Positions 1 to 7,976 of a stretch of DNA of 64,000 nt are shown one piece after another. Made by a program: the position numbers and the translations under genes. The first letter of the stretch is position 1. Each line of letters opens with the position of its first letter. Source of the stretch: a virus. Location: positions 62,001 through 126,000 of the IMG/VR virus record IMGVR_UViG_3300023174_000074; one strand, given 5' to 3'. Under the pieces are notes generated by a model. It made no database searches. It was given only the letters and a program-made list of their open reading frames with translations, and was not told the DNA's origin.

Positions 1-55
1 TACCAATCACACTCAACTATTAAAATGCCTTTATCAAACTAAAAAAATATAAATT

Positions 56-292
56 ATGGAAAACTACAAATCGGATTACTACAATCCAGAAACACTTAAA
101 AAATCAGAAGTTGAAACTAAAATACCTGTTAGTTTAGTTAATAAGGTTAAGCAAACACTAGATAAATTGGAAGGCTACATGATAACACCAACGATGGTTA
201 ATCCCAAATATGATTCAGTAACATTCGGGATCATGGATATGACTAATAGAACATTAAAATATAGAGTTTCAATCACACCAAATTACCTTTAA
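56..292 (+). CDS. Small hypothetical protein (78 aa)
   Basis: I do not recognise a family. The product is hydrophilic, with no signal peptide, membrane segment or cysteine cluster. It begins at an ATG behind an A-rich leader, the usual pattern here, and lies 23 bases upstream of the NlpC/P60 gene in the same direction, so the two may share a transcript. The frame is intact and codon use matches neighbouring genes. Confidence 0.6.
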   Translation: MENYKSDYYNPETLKKSEVETKIPVSLVNKVKQTLDKLEGYMITPTMVNPKYDSVTFGIMDMTNRTLKYRVSITPNYL

Positions 293-315
293 GTAATTAA
301 TACATATATATAACC

Positions 316-780
316 ATGAAAAAACTAATTATTACAGCACTGCTGTGTTTACTTAGTCTAACCGACTATAGCCAAACATCCAAATTAGACTCATTTATCA
401 ATACATGGGTGGGTGCTCCATATCGCTATGGTGGAACTACACTTAAAGGTATTGATTGTTCGGGTTTTGTACAGAAAATGTATGAGGAGGTATTTAATAT
501 ACTTATTCCCCGAACAGCTAAAACACAATACAAAGTAGCTACCAAAGTATCTAAAGATGAGATATCTATTGGTGACTTGTTGTTCTTTATAAGTCCCAAC
601 AGTCCATCAGGATGGCATGTGGCTATTTATTTAGGTAATAATTTATATGCACACGCTGCTAATAAACGAAAAGGAGTAGTGATGAGTGAATTAACAACGA
701 ATGTGAGGAAACGAATATACTCTGTTGGTAGATTTGAGAGTCCAAAAGTCGATTTGTATTTTTATTTAAAAGAAATTTAA
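316..780 (+). CDS. Secreted NlpC/P60 family cell-wall peptidase
   Basis: Residues 1-20 form a signal peptide (MKKLI, a hydrophobic run, then DYSQ) typical of Bacteroidota. The rest is a compact NlpC/P60 fold: YRYGG at 36-40, nucleophile Cys48 in GIDCSGF, catalytic His101 in GWHVAIY, and a further His near 113 in YAHAA. Such enzymes cut D-Glu/diaminoacid bonds in peptidoglycan stem peptides. At 154 residues it is a single catalytic domain without a targeting module. With a signal peptide it would act in the periplasm, perhaps for lysis or for modifying the host wall. The following nucleotidyltransferase gene starts 5 bases downstream. Confidence 0.85.
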   Translation: MKKLIITALLCLLSLTDYSQTSKLDSFINTWVGAPYRYGGTTLKGIDCSGFVQKMYEEVFNILIPRTAKTQYKVATKVSKDEISIGDLLFFISPNSPSGWHVAIYLGNNLYAHAANKRKGVVMSELTTNVRKRIYSVGRFESPKVDLYFYLKEI

Positions 781-784
781 AGTT

Positions 785-1219
785 ATGAGATACGCAATTA
801 CATCAATGTATGCTAACCCAATTCATCCTGGACACATCGAGTGTCTTAAATTATCTAAAGAAATAGCGGATGAGGTATGGGTTATAGTGAACAACGATAA
901 ACAAGCTGAATTAAAACGTGGTGTCCCATCATTCCAAGATGAACAATATAGGAAGGAAATAGTGGGAGCAATACGGTATGTGGATTATTCCTTTGTATCA
1001 ACTGATGAGGATGAGTCAGTATGTAAATCAATACGGGCACTACATAGTGCTATTTTAAATATTGACCATGATGCTGAGATTGTCTTTACAAAAGGTGGAG
1101 ACAGGTTCGCTGATGAAATACCTGAGAAAAAAGTATGTGACGAACTGAGTATCCAAATCATTGATAAGTTAGGAGAAAAAACACACCACTCGAGTCAAAT
1201 TATAAAAGTATTCAATTAA
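785..1219 (+). CDS. Cytidylyltransferase-like nucleotidyltransferase
   Basis: The N-terminus carries the HxGH signature of the nucleotidyltransferase superfamily (HPGH at residues 14-17 after a beta strand), and a C-terminal HHSSQIIK resembles the ISSTxIR-like motif. TKGGDRF near residue 102 fits the nucleotide site. Members transfer CMP or AMP to glycerol-3-phosphate, sugar phosphates, FMN or pantetheine phosphate; the substrate cannot be told from sequence. Its position next to a cupin, a glycosyltransferase and an LpxH-like enzyme suggests activated sugar or lipid-headgroup synthesis. Confidence 0.75.
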   Translation: MRYAITSMYANPIHPGHIECLKLSKEIADEVWVIVNNDKQAELKRGVPSFQDEQYRKEIVGAIRYVDYSFVSTDEDESVCKSIRALHSAILNIDHDAEIVFTKGGDRFADEIPEKKVCDELSIQIIDKLGEKTHHSSQIIKVFN

Positions 1220-1261
1220 CGAAAAAAACCCAACAGTAAATAAAATTGTGGCATTAAAACT

Positions 1262-1495
1262 ATGAAAATAATAAATACAAAATTTAAAATAGGAGACAAA
1301 GCATATAAGCCGAAAGGATATAAATTTCCTTGTACCATCGTCTCTGTATTTAAAACTTCTGGTGGCGATATTAGGGTTGTTGCAGAAATGGAAGGATATG
1401 GGTTGTTACATATATTCAACGAAAATCAACTAGAAATTAAAGACAGCTATGAACAAATTGAAGAAGATCTCAGAATCCCAGGAGCCGGTTGTTAA
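1262..1495 (+). CDS. Small hypothetical protein (77 aa)
   Basis: No family recognised. The sequence alternates short beta-strand-like stretches (KIGDKAY, CTIVSVF, IRVVAEM) and looks like a small beta barrel of the SH3/KOW kind, but this is only an impression. It lies between the nucleotidyltransferase and cupin genes on the same strand. The opposite-strand frame across it is not convincing. Confidence 0.55.
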   Translation: MKIINTKFKIGDKAYKPKGYKFPCTIVSVFKTSGGDIRVVAEMEGYGLLHIFNENQLEIKDSYEQIEEDLRIPGAGC

Positions 1496-1524
1496 CAAAA
1501 ATATCTAAACACAAAAAGTTATAA

Positions 1525-1887
1525 ATGATAGAAGAAAGGCCATGGGGATTTTACGAGATCCTACTTGAAACCGAATACACCAAGGTAAAACAGATAACGG
1601 TAAACCCCGGGCAGAAACTGTCGTATCAATACCACTCAAAAAGAAAAGAGTTCTGGACGATAGTTAAGGGAACAGCAACGATAATTTTGGACGATGAAAA
1701 TATTCTTGTTTTTCAAGGAGAATCTATCGATATCCCTTTGCGGGCTAAGCACAGAATCATAAACGAAACAGCCCAACCAATAATTTTTATAGAGGTTCAA
1801 ACAGGAAGTTATTTTGGAGAGGATGATATAATCAGAATCGATGATGAATACGGAAGAGAAATAAATATATCAAATTTATCTAGATAA
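1525..1887 (+). CDS. Cupin protein, mannose-6-phosphate isomerase type II-like
   Basis: A 120-residue single cupin. It begins with RPWGFYE, as in the C-terminal cupin of bifunctional mannose-1-phosphate guanylyltransferase/phosphomannose isomerases, followed by VKQITVNPGQKLSYQYH and EFWTIVKG. The His and Glu residues of these two blocks are the likely metal ligands. Such domains isomerise fructose-6-P and mannose-6-P, feeding GDP-mannose synthesis. No nucleotidyl-transfer half is present. It runs into the thioesterase gene with a 1-base gap, so the two are co-translated. Confidence 0.7.
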   Translation: MIEERPWGFYEILLETEYTKVKQITVNPGQKLSYQYHSKRKEFWTIVKGTATIILDDENILVFQGESIDIPLRAKHRIINETAQPIIFIEVQTGSYFGEDDIIRIDDEYGREINISNLSR

Positions 1888-1888
1888 C

Positions 1889-2374
1889 ATGGAAAATAAT
1901 GTAAATCAAAATAAAACGGAAATGGATATTTTAACCTTTCACCCAATTAAAAAGTCGGATCTTGGATTTCATGGAAATCTTTTTGGTGGGCAACTATTAA
2001 AATGGATTGATGCAGCTGCGGCTGGATATTCTATGCAATTATGTGATACCCCAAGAATGGTCACTATACTTATCGATAAGTGCTATTTCGAAAAACCTGC
2101 TAAGGAGGGACAATTGGTTAAGATCTATGGAATACCTACTGATATAGGCCACACATCAATAACATTATACATTGAGGCAAGAGCACATAATGTTTACACA
2201 GGTAAGCAGGTAGTAGTACTTAAGACTCATATAAAATTTGTTCATATAGACGAGGAGGGAAATCCAATACCTATTGGGGAGAAGGGTAGAAACTCCGTCG
2301 GTAGAATGATAGAGGCAAACAAAGAATTTATAGAAAACATAAAACAAAATAAACCATCAAGAACCACAAAATAG
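1889..2374 (+). CDS. Hotdog-fold acyl-CoA thioesterase (YciA-like)
   Basis: The 161-residue product has the hotdog thioesterase core: HPIKKSDLGFHGNLFGGQ near residues 18-35, followed by LLKWIDAAAA. This corresponds to the GHLFGGxLxxxxD block of YciA/BACH acyl-CoA hydrolases, in which the Asp is catalytic. Members hydrolyse acyl-CoA to free acid and CoA. Carriage by a phage is uncommon; in this envelope-related cluster it could alter the lipid or acyl-donor pool. Function is inferred from family only. Confidence 0.75.
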   Translation: MENNVNQNKTEMDILTFHPIKKSDLGFHGNLFGGQLLKWIDAAAAGYSMQLCDTPRMVTILIDKCYFEKPAKEGQLVKIYGIPTDIGHTSITLYIEARAHNVYTGKQVVVLKTHIKFVHIDEEGNPIPIGEKGRNSVGRMIEANKEFIENIKQNKPSRTTK

Positions 2375-2381
2375 TAATAGC

Positions 2382-2744
2382 ATGAACAAAGAACAAAAAG
2401 CACAATCAATAATAGGTCCGCTGGGAGCTATTATCTCTCATTCAAAAAGTGGGTACAGAGAAAGACATCCTGAAAATTTATCAATCTTTAATGCAAACAT
2501 TTGCACTAAGAATGAAAAGATCTGGTGGGGAGATTTGGACGTAACGCTAAAGCAAACTTTCATAGCTGATTTAGCATTTATTTTAAGTGAGGATCTTTAT
2601 GTTCTCTATGAGATGGACGGAAGATTTGAAAATGAGGATAAACCTAAAGTAGATAGATATGCAGTTAAATTCTTTTATGATGGCGGTATTGAGCTATCTA
2701 AATCTTTAACCGAGTACTATGACAATAGCCTAATGAAAAAGTAA
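2382..2744 (+). CDS. Hypothetical protein (120 aa)
   Basis: Not recognised. The product is soluble and acidic toward the C-terminus, with a WWGDLDVTLKQTF stretch in the middle and no membrane or metal motifs. Its stop codon overlaps the start of the LpxH-like gene by one base (TAATG), so the two are translationally coupled and may work together. Confidence 0.6.
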   Translation: MNKEQKAQSIIGPLGAIISHSKSGYRERHPENLSIFNANICTKNEKIWWGDLDVTLKQTFIADLAFILSEDLYVLYEMDGRFENEDKPKVDRYAVKFFYDGGIELSKSLTEYYDNSLMKK

Positions 2745-3445
2745 TGAAAGCAGAAAAAGTAAAAGCCCTATTTATATCAGATGTCCATTTGGGCAGCAAG
2801 GGATCGAATTCAGGAAAACTTTTAGAAACACTAAAAATGTACGATCCGGAGGAACTCTTTATAGTTGGGGATTTTATTGATGGATGGCTTCTTAAGAAAA
2901 GACATTATTGGACACAGCAGAACACCAACCTTATTAGAAAAATATTATCATACAGCAAAAACGGAACTAATGTAACTTACATAACAGGAAATCATGACGA
3001 ATTTCTAAGACATTATGTTCCGCTATTTCTTGGTGATAATATAAAAGTAGTTAACGAGGCTAAATTTAAAGGGTACTATATAACACACGGAGATCTTTAT
3101 GATGGAGTTGTTAAGTTAAAGTGGCTAGGAATGATGGGATCTGTTGGCTACGAGATGGCAATATCTCTAGATAGATTTCTTAAAAGACTAGGTTATAAAA
3201 GGTCACTGAGTAAATATTTAAAGAATAAAGTTAAAGGAGCAATTAAATTTATAACATCTTTCGAAAAGCAATTAGTTTTTCAGGCTAAGAAAAGAGAATG
3301 CACCGGAGTTATCTGTGGACATATACACACAGTGGCTGATACCCACATTGACGGGATCCACTATCTTAATTGTGGAGACTGGATAGAAAATAATAGCTAT
3401 ATAGTTTATGATAAAGGATTATTTGAGCATCGTTATTCCTTGTAA
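2744..3445 (+). CDS. LpxH-like calcineurin-fold metallophosphoesterase
   Basis: The metal-binding blocks of the calcineurin superfamily appear in order: SDVHLG (about residue 12), VGDFIDGW (about 41), TGNHDEFL (about 82), HGDLYDG (about 110) and CGHIHT (about 195), then LNCGDWIE. This arrangement matches the UDP-2,3-diacylglucosamine diphosphatase family, which cleaves the pyrophosphate in lipid A synthesis. At 233 residues it is a normal length. Co-location with a glycosyltransferase and DUF6165 supports an envelope role. Its 3' end overlaps the next gene by 38 bases. Confidence 0.75.
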   Translation: MKAEKVKALFISDVHLGSKGSNSGKLLETLKMYDPEELFIVGDFIDGWLLKKRHYWTQQNTNLIRKILSYSKNGTNVTYITGNHDEFLRHYVPLFLGDNIKVVNEAKFKGYYITHGDLYDGVVKLKWLGMMGSVGYEMAISLDRFLKRLGYKRSLSKYLKNKVKGAIKFITSFEKQLVFQAKKRECTGVICGHIHTVADTHIDGIHYLNCGDWIENNSYIVYDKGLFEHRYSL

Positions 3446-4133
3446 AAACGAGGAAAATTACATTAAAAGAACCCTTGATGAGATATCTATTCAATCAGGG
3501 ACAAAAGGAATGAGAGTTATTATTGCCGATGGTGGATCCACTGATTCTACGATTCAAAAAATAGAAGAATTCATAAAATCCGAAGACAACAACCTGAAAA
3601 TAGAGGTTATAGAAGGAGGAGCAGTTTCAGTGGGGAGAAATAGAGGGGCTGGCCTAGTTAAAACCCCATTTATATTATTCTTGGATGCTGATATAACATT
3701 TACCGATTTGGCAGCAATAGACATTTCTTCTAATGAACTTAAAGAAAATCCGCATCTTGAACTTATCGGGACAACCCCAGAATATATGGGTGAAGCTGAT
3801 CTGGCAGCAAGTCTAATATTTTCATTCAATAGATTAACCACTAGAATAATGTCAATGATAGATCCATTTGCAATCGGTGCATTTATGCTAATATCAAGGG
3901 AAAAATTTGTAGAGCTGGGAGGATTTGATGAGATGGTACATCAGTCTGAGGATTGGTTGCTAAGCAGACAAATAAAAACCAATAACTTTAAACTCATACC
4001 AAATCTGATAACCCAGGATAACCGAAGATTTAAGAAATTCGGATATATCAAGATGCTTAGGATGGTCATGAAAAATTGGTTTAATAGAGGCGACAAGAAA
4101 CACTTCTACAAGGATCAGAAATACTGGGAATAA
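3408..4133 (+). CDS. Family 2 glycosyltransferase
   Basis: A GT-A fold enzyme of 241 residues. It starts LSIVIPCKNEENYI, followed by IIADGGSTDSTIQ and the metal-binding FLDADITF at about 96-103. A later GGFDEMVHQSEDW block corresponds to the acceptor/base region of GT2 enzymes. There is no membrane anchor. It would add a sugar from an NDP-sugar to a surface glycan or virion component. The ATG used here overlaps the preceding phosphoesterase by 38 bases in another frame. Confidence 0.8.
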   Translation: MIKDYLSIVIPCKNEENYIKRTLDEISIQSGTKGMRVIIADGGSTDSTIQKIEEFIKSEDNNLKIEVIEGGAVSVGRNRGAGLVKTPFILFLDADITFTDLAAIDISSNELKENPHLELIGTTPEYMGEADLAASLIFSFNRLTTRIMSMIDPFAIGAFMLISREKFVELGGFDEMVHQSEDWLLSRQIKTNNFKLIPNLITQDNRRFKKFGYIKMLRMVMKNWFNRGDKKHFYKDQKYWE

Positions 4134-4149
4134 AATAAAAATAAAATAT

Positions 4150-4701
4150 ATGAAAATAGAAGTTTCAATCGGAGAGATAGTAGATAAGCTATCCATATTA
4201 AGTATCAAAAAAAATAATATAACTGATTCTGGTAAATTAGAAAACGTAACTAAAGAGTATGATTACCTTTATGAAATCGTATTTGACGAATTAAGGGTTT
4301 CTGAAGATGATTTTTTAAATCTTGTTTCGATTAACGAGAAGCTATGGGTTATCGAGGATGATCTTAGAGATAAGGAAAGAGTGAATGAATTTGATCAGGA
4401 TTTCATAGAGCTTGCTAGATCCGTTTATTACACAAACGATAAAAGAGCAGAGATCAAAAAAGGGATCAACATAAAATACGGTTCGCTTTTTGTGGAGGAA
4501 AAATCCTACAAAAACTATGAGGACACCTGGAGTCAGGAGGATAGAATAAAATGGTTTGTTACAAACTACTACGAGACCGGTATGGAGATTGAGTCAATGG
4601 TGATTGCCATGAAAGATACTGATCTGGATAATTTCCTTTGGTATGGCGAAAAAATAGACATCCCTAAGAGCTCATTAGAAGCCGCTAGAAGGACACAATA
4701 G
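4150..4701 (+). CDS. DUF6165 family protein
   Basis: The N-terminus (IEVSIGEIVDKLSILSIK) matches my recollection of DUF6165, a family often found beside lipopolysaccharide and capsule glycosyltransferases. The product is 183 residues, mainly helical and acidic, without membrane segments. It closes the envelope cluster and is followed by a terminator hairpin at 4793-4822. The biochemical role of the family is not known to me. Confidence 0.6.
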   Translation: MKIEVSIGEIVDKLSILSIKKNNITDSGKLENVTKEYDYLYEIVFDELRVSEDDFLNLVSINEKLWVIEDDLRDKERVNEFDQDFIELARSVYYTNDKRAEIKKGINIKYGSLFVEEKSYKNYEDTWSQEDRIKWFVTNYYETGMEIESMVIAMKDTDLDNFLWYGEKIDIPKSSLEAARRTQ

Positions 4702-4762
4702 AAAATCTTATGGTAGTTATGGATATAGAAAGATGTCCGCTTATATGTCAAATAATCGGCCT

Positions 4763-4978
4763 TTAATAGGTATTTCTATCGGAGAATAAAGGATCAGGAG
4801 CTATATGTTCCTGATTTTTTTTGTTTGCAAGATAAGCCATTGCAGTTTGACCTAATTGATCCTCAAAGCTTGGCATCTTATATGGCTCCTGAATGATATT
4901 AACCCCATTGACTATATTGGGATTCATTGCTTCCAGTCTTTTCGCTATGTGATCTAAATATTCTTTACTTGGTATCAT
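4763..4978 (-). CDS. Small leftward hypothetical protein (71 aa)
   Basis: No family recognised. The frame begins MIPSKEYLDHIAKRL, with a helical N-terminal half and a polar C-terminal half. An AATATATA sequence precedes the ATG on its strand, similar to the late-type octamer. It converges on the DUF6165 gene and contains that operon's terminator in its 3' end, which slightly weakens the call. Confidence 0.5.
   Translation of the reverse strand: MIPSKEYLDHIAKRLEAMNPNIVNGVNIIQEPYKMPSFEDQLGQTAMAYLANKKNQEHIAPDPLFSDRNTY
4793..4822 (+). terminator. Rho-independent terminator
   Basis: ATCAGGA (4793-4799) pairs with TCCTGAT (4809-4815), followed by a run of T to 4822. It ends the rightward envelope operon and lies inside the 3' part of the opposing gene at 4763-4978. 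Confidence 0.7.
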
Positions 4979-4994
4979 ATCTTATATATATTGT

Positions 4995-5002
4995 GATATA
5001 TA
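4995..5002 (+). promoter_or_regulatory. GATATATA late-type promoter
   Basis: Octamer 23 bases upstream of the ATG of the capsid-leader L,D-transpeptidase gene. One of more than twenty copies in the window. Confidence 0.6.
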
Positions 5003-5025
5003 GACTAAATTTAAAAAAATTATAA

Positions 5026-6111
5026 ATGAAAAACCTAAAACTTTTCAATGACTTTAGCCTTAACGAGAGCGAAAACGAAATTAAATCCGGTTTAATACAA
5101 AAAATAAATTTATCTAAATCTGGAGAAAATTACGATAAAATCAAAGAATATCAGGCTAAGTTGAATCTAGCTTTACCTGAAGACGCTCCAAAGATAGAGG
5201 TAGATGGATTTTATGGGGTGAATACAGAAAAGGCAATTAGAAAAGTTGCTGAAACTAGCAAAGAGCTAAAGGGTACAGATGGTAAAGCTCTTACTCCAAA
5301 GATTATGAAATATCTTGATAAAAAAACTGGGGGAAAGAAAATTAATAATAATACCACAGAAAAATCTAAGGATTATTTACTTTTTAACGGTAACAAGCTT
5401 GAATTTATAGAAAACGGTAAAGTGACTAAATCTTGGACTGCTGTATCAGGAAGAACGTATTACCACTGGTATATGAAGCCAGCCATTTGGAATAAAAGGT
5501 ATACCATGTCTCACGCAGAATGGGCTAAGGCTAAGAAGGAAGGACCTACGCCTCCTGGATTATACACTTTAGGGGTAACCCAGCACAGACCTTCAGATTC
5601 AAAATGGAAAACCGATGCAAACTACGTTAAAAGTGCGGTTGCCAAATCTACGGTTTCAGATTTACCCGGGAGTCCAGTAAAGGATACTGAGGGACACGAG
5701 TTTATTCAGAATACTAAGATGTCTAAAATTGCATGGGGAGATTATAGATGGGCTTTAAAGCCTAAGGCAGGTACAGACACATTAGGTAGAAATAGTTTTT
5801 ATCTACATGGGGGAAGCACACCAGGATCAATCGGATGTATAGATCTAGTAACAAACAGCGGTGATTTTGCTAAATATTATGCTCAATGGAGAGAAAAAAC
5901 TGGGGAAAAAACAATAGAGGTTAAAATAGATTATTCTACATTTAAAAAAGACGCAACAATAGACGTTGCGTCCCAACCATATACAATGTCGCCTTCAGTA
6001 AGGACAAACCCAAATACGTGGTATACTGTAACGGATAAGGAGATTATAGATTCATTAGGAAAGGATGACATAGTAATCAAACCAGAAGTACTCAAGAAAA
6101 GAAGATCATAA
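5026..6111 (+). CDS. Capsid-leader protein with peptidoglycan-binding and L,D-transpeptidase-type domains
   Basis: Residues 1-14 (MKNLKLFNDFSLNE) form a T4-like capsid-targeting leader with a predicted L-x-E cleavage site. Residues about 35-90 resemble a PG_binding_1 domain (IKEYQAKL, VDGFYGVNTEKAI). The remainder reads as an L,D-transpeptidase-type domain, with HGGSTPGSIGCIDL around 262-275 supplying the catalytic His and Cys. The product would be packed in the head, processed and possibly ejected to remodel or cross-link host peptidoglycan. It is preceded by GATATATA and followed by a strong terminator, so it is probably monocistronic. Confidence 0.8.
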   Translation: MKNLKLFNDFSLNESENEIKSGLIQKINLSKSGENYDKIKEYQAKLNLALPEDAPKIEVDGFYGVNTEKAIRKVAETSKELKGTDGKALTPKIMKYLDKKTGGKKINNNTTEKSKDYLLFNGNKLEFIENGKVTKSWTAVSGRTYYHWYMKPAIWNKRYTMSHAEWAKAKKEGPTPPGLYTLGVTQHRPSDSKWKTDANYVKSAVAKSTVSDLPGSPVKDTEGHEFIQNTKMSKIAWGDYRWALKPKAGTDTLGRNSFYLHGGSTPGSIGCIDLVTNSGDFAKYYAQWREKTGEKTIEVKIDYSTFKKDATIDVASQPYTMSPSVRTNPNTWYTVTDKEIIDSLGKDDIVIKPEVLKKRRS

Positions 6112-6123
6112 TTAAATAATTAA

Positions 6124-6151
6124 AAGTCAGAAGCAACTTCTGACTTTTTTT
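6124..6151 (+). terminator. Rho-independent terminator
   Basis: AAGTCAGAAG (6124-6133) pairs with CTTCTGACTT (6137-6146) around a three-base loop, followed by T to 6151. It ends the L,D-transpeptidase transcript. Confidence 0.85.
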
Positions 6152-6157
6152 GTGGTA

Positions 6158-6190
6158 TTTTTTATTCCCGAGAATTTGATTTATATTTGT
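6158..6190 (+). promoter_or_regulatory. Promoter, TTTATTCCCG / TTATATTTG class
   Basis: TTTATTCCCG at 6161-6170, ten bases, then TTATATTTG at 6181-6189, which fits the Bacteroidota -7 box TAnnTTTG. The predicted start lies just upstream of the gene at 6209. The same layout recurs exactly at 23351-23380. Confidence 0.75.
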
Positions 6191-6208
6191 AAATAAATAA
6201 TCAGATCA

Positions 6209-6796
6209 ATGAAAAAGATATTTAACGTTCTAATAGTTCTGCTATTAGTTACCTCCTGCATAAATGCACAAACAAAGAAGGGGGTTAACATTAAGCCTAA
6301 AGTTGATAATATACAAAAGTACAAAGACAGCATTATAGCTTTGGCTAAACTTGGATACTCTAAGTATTATAAAGATCTGTCCACCAAAAGGGTTATTATA
6401 GTCGATTTTACTAGACCAATGGAAACTGAAAGGCTTTTCGTAGTAGATCTAGATTCGAATAAAATAATCAAATCTGCAAAGGTTTGCCACGGCAAAGGAT
6501 CTGGGATGCTTTCTATACCAACTCAATTCTCTAATCAAATTGATTCGAAAAAATCTTCTCTTGGATATATGAGAACATCAGAAACATATAATGGATCTTA
6601 TGGCTATTCAATGAGAGTCGATGGATTAGAAAAAAGAAATAGCAACGTCAGAAAAAGAGCAATCATATTCCACAATAGCGAGGTTCAGTCAACACCATGG
6701 AGCTGGGGATGTTTCTCTATGTCAGAAAAAGATTGTAAAGAGGTGATAGATCTAACTAAAAAGGGAAGTTTGATTTATGCCTTTTCTAATCTATAG
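6209..6796 (+). CDS. Lipoprotein of the murein L,D-transpeptidase catalytic family
   Basis: The N-terminus is a lipoprotein signal: MKKIF, a hydrophobic stretch, then lipobox LVTSC near residues 14-18. The mature part contains IIFHNS and PWSWGCFSM at about 150-170, the His and Cys of a YkuD-like L,D-transpeptidase domain. At 195 residues it is a plain catalytic module. It would be tethered in the host envelope after infection and act on peptidoglycan. Unlike the gene before it, it has no capsid leader and uses the TTATATTTG promoter class, pointing to expression in the host rather than packaging. Confidence 0.75.
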   Translation: MKKIFNVLIVLLLVTSCINAQTKKGVNIKPKVDNIQKYKDSIIALAKLGYSKYYKDLSTKRVIIVDFTRPMETERLFVVDLDSNKIIKSAKVCHGKGSGMLSIPTQFSNQIDSKKSSLGYMRTSETYNGSYGYSMRVDGLEKRNSNVRKRAIIFHNSEVQSTPWSWGCFSMSEKDCKEVIDLTKKGSLIYAFSNL

Positions 6797-6829
6797 GAAA
6801 CAAAACAAAGAATAATTTCTATATACATC

Positions 6830-7207
6830 ATGGAATATAAAGAATTTTCTGAAATCATAGATCGTCTAAAAGAATATGATTCTTCAGTACAGAAAGCACA
6901 TAATGTTGGTGTAGATCTTTATGACTTTGGAGATGGATTACATCATGTAATAAGCATATTGATTAAAGAAGTATACGGGGAGGAAGGAGCTGATTGGTTT
7001 AGCTGGTTCTGCTACGAATCTGAATATGGTGAGAAAGATTGGAATAAGGGAAACCTAGACACATATGAAATCATTGACGGTAAGATGGTCAAGGTAAAGA
7101 AATCAAAGAAAAAGAAATATGGTGCAGCAGACAAAGATGGAAAGCCTATTTGTTATTCCGTTAAATCTACCTGGGAATATCTAGAGAAAAACTATAAATC
7201 TAAATAA
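6830..7207 (+). CDS. Hypothetical phage protein (125 aa)
   Basis: I do not recognise a named family. A Trp/Tyr-rich centre (DWFSWFCYESEYG) is followed by a Lys-rich stretch near residues 85-95 and a C-terminal helix. It is the second gene after the 6158 promoter and begins a run of tightly packed small genes (6830-7921). Confidence 0.6.
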   Translation: MEYKEFSEIIDRLKEYDSSVQKAHNVGVDLYDFGDGLHHVISILIKEVYGEEGADWFSWFCYESEYGEKDWNKGNLDTYEIIDGKMVKVKKSKKKKYGAADKDGKPICYSVKSTWEYLEKNYKSK

Positions 7208-7208
7208 T

Positions 7209-7400
7209 ATGAGTGGAGACGTAGAAATGGACGCATGTGATTTCTGTAAAGAAATCAAACCAGTAGAAAGAACTTATCTGAGACCTAGCAAGTATGTTAA
7301 ATCCGATGACATGACAGTAAACCAACACCTGTATAATGAGGGTGGTTATTTTATTATCATCAAAACTTGTTTCTGTTGCGGAACACCTAAGACATCCTAA
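7209..7400 (+). CDS. Small protein with two Cys pairs (63 aa)
   Basis: CDFCKE near the N-terminus and CFCCGTP near the C-terminus give two CxxC-type knuckles, suggesting one zinc ribbon. The start is one base after the preceding stop, consistent with coupled translation. Function unknown. Confidence 0.6.
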   Translation: MSGDVEMDACDFCKEIKPVERTYLRPSKYVKSDDMTVNQHLYNEGGYFIIIKTCFCCGTPKTS

Positions 7401-7401
7401 T

Positions 7402-7743
7402 ATGAGCGGGGGAGCATTTGATTACAACCAGTACAAGATCGGCTACATGGCGGATCAGATAGAGCACGAGATAGAAAGAAGCGGACGGCCAAAAACTCAG
7501 GAAGAGCTTAAAGATAGTTGGAGAGATCCTAGCTGGTACGAGAAGTATCCAGAAGATCTAAATCACCATAAATACCCAGAAGAAGTCTTGGCAGAATTTA
7601 AGAATGCTGTTAAGAATCTTAGGGTGGCAGAGATCTATGCACAGAGAGTAGATTGGTTGCTTAGTGGAGACGACGGAGAAGATACTTTTATCGAAAGACT
7701 TAAATCAGATTTAGCAAAGATAGAAACCACTAACAATGAATAA
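7402..7743 (+). CDS. Conserved phage protein (MSGGAFDY type, 113 aa)
   Basis: The ATG at 7402 gives a product starting MSGGAFDYNQYKIGYM, a start seen in a family of small phage proteins of unknown function. An upstream in-frame GTG at 7336 would extend it into the preceding gene and is less likely. The protein is acidic and helical with several Trp residues. It overlaps the next gene by 8 bases. Confidence 0.65.
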   Translation: MSGGAFDYNQYKIGYMADQIEHEIERSGRPKTQEELKDSWRDPSWYEKYPEDLNHHKYPEEVLAEFKNAVKNLRVAEIYAQRVDWLLSGDDGEDTFIERLKSDLAKIETTNNE

Positions 7744-7921
7744 TAAACAAAATGAAGAACAGGTATTTCTAAGAGAACCTTCAAAAGAAAGAACTGCACT
7801 CTATGAATTAATGAGGATGAGATATCCAAATGGAAGCAAAGAAAAGCAACTAGAATTTTCTTTGGAGATATCGGACGAAAGAATATCAGATTACGCTGAT
7901 ATGTTTACTGTAAACAAATAA
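7736..7921 (+). CDS. Small hypothetical protein (61 aa)
   Basis: No family recognised. The sequence is charged and probably all-helical. It starts inside the 3' end of the preceding gene (8-base overlap), so it is in the same operon. It ends five bases before the gene remnant at 7926. Confidence 0.55.
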   Translation: MNNKQNEEQVFLREPSKERTALYELMRMRYPNGSKEKQLEFSLEISDERISDYADMFTVNK

Positions 7922-7925
7922 TAAA

Positions 7926-7961
7926 ATGAAAATAATATTTTTAGATGGCGATGATATATAA
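7926..7961 (+). pseudogene. Remnant of the 5' end of the HAD gene at 8771
   Basis: The 12-codon frame encodes MKIIFLDGDDI then stop, closely matching the first residues of the intact HAD protein at 8771 (MKILFLDNDGV). It lies directly upstream of the homing endonuclease gene, and its 3' end overlaps that gene's GATATATA promoter. I read it as the original 5' end of the HAD gene, separated from its body when the endonuclease arrived with a replacement start. Confidence 0.6.
7953..7960 (+). promoter_or_regulatory. GATATATA late-type promoter
   Basis: Octamer 16 bases upstream of the ATG of the homing endonuclease gene at 7977, inside the HAD gene remnant. Confidence 0.55.
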
Positions 7962-7976
7962 AATAAATATCTTATT

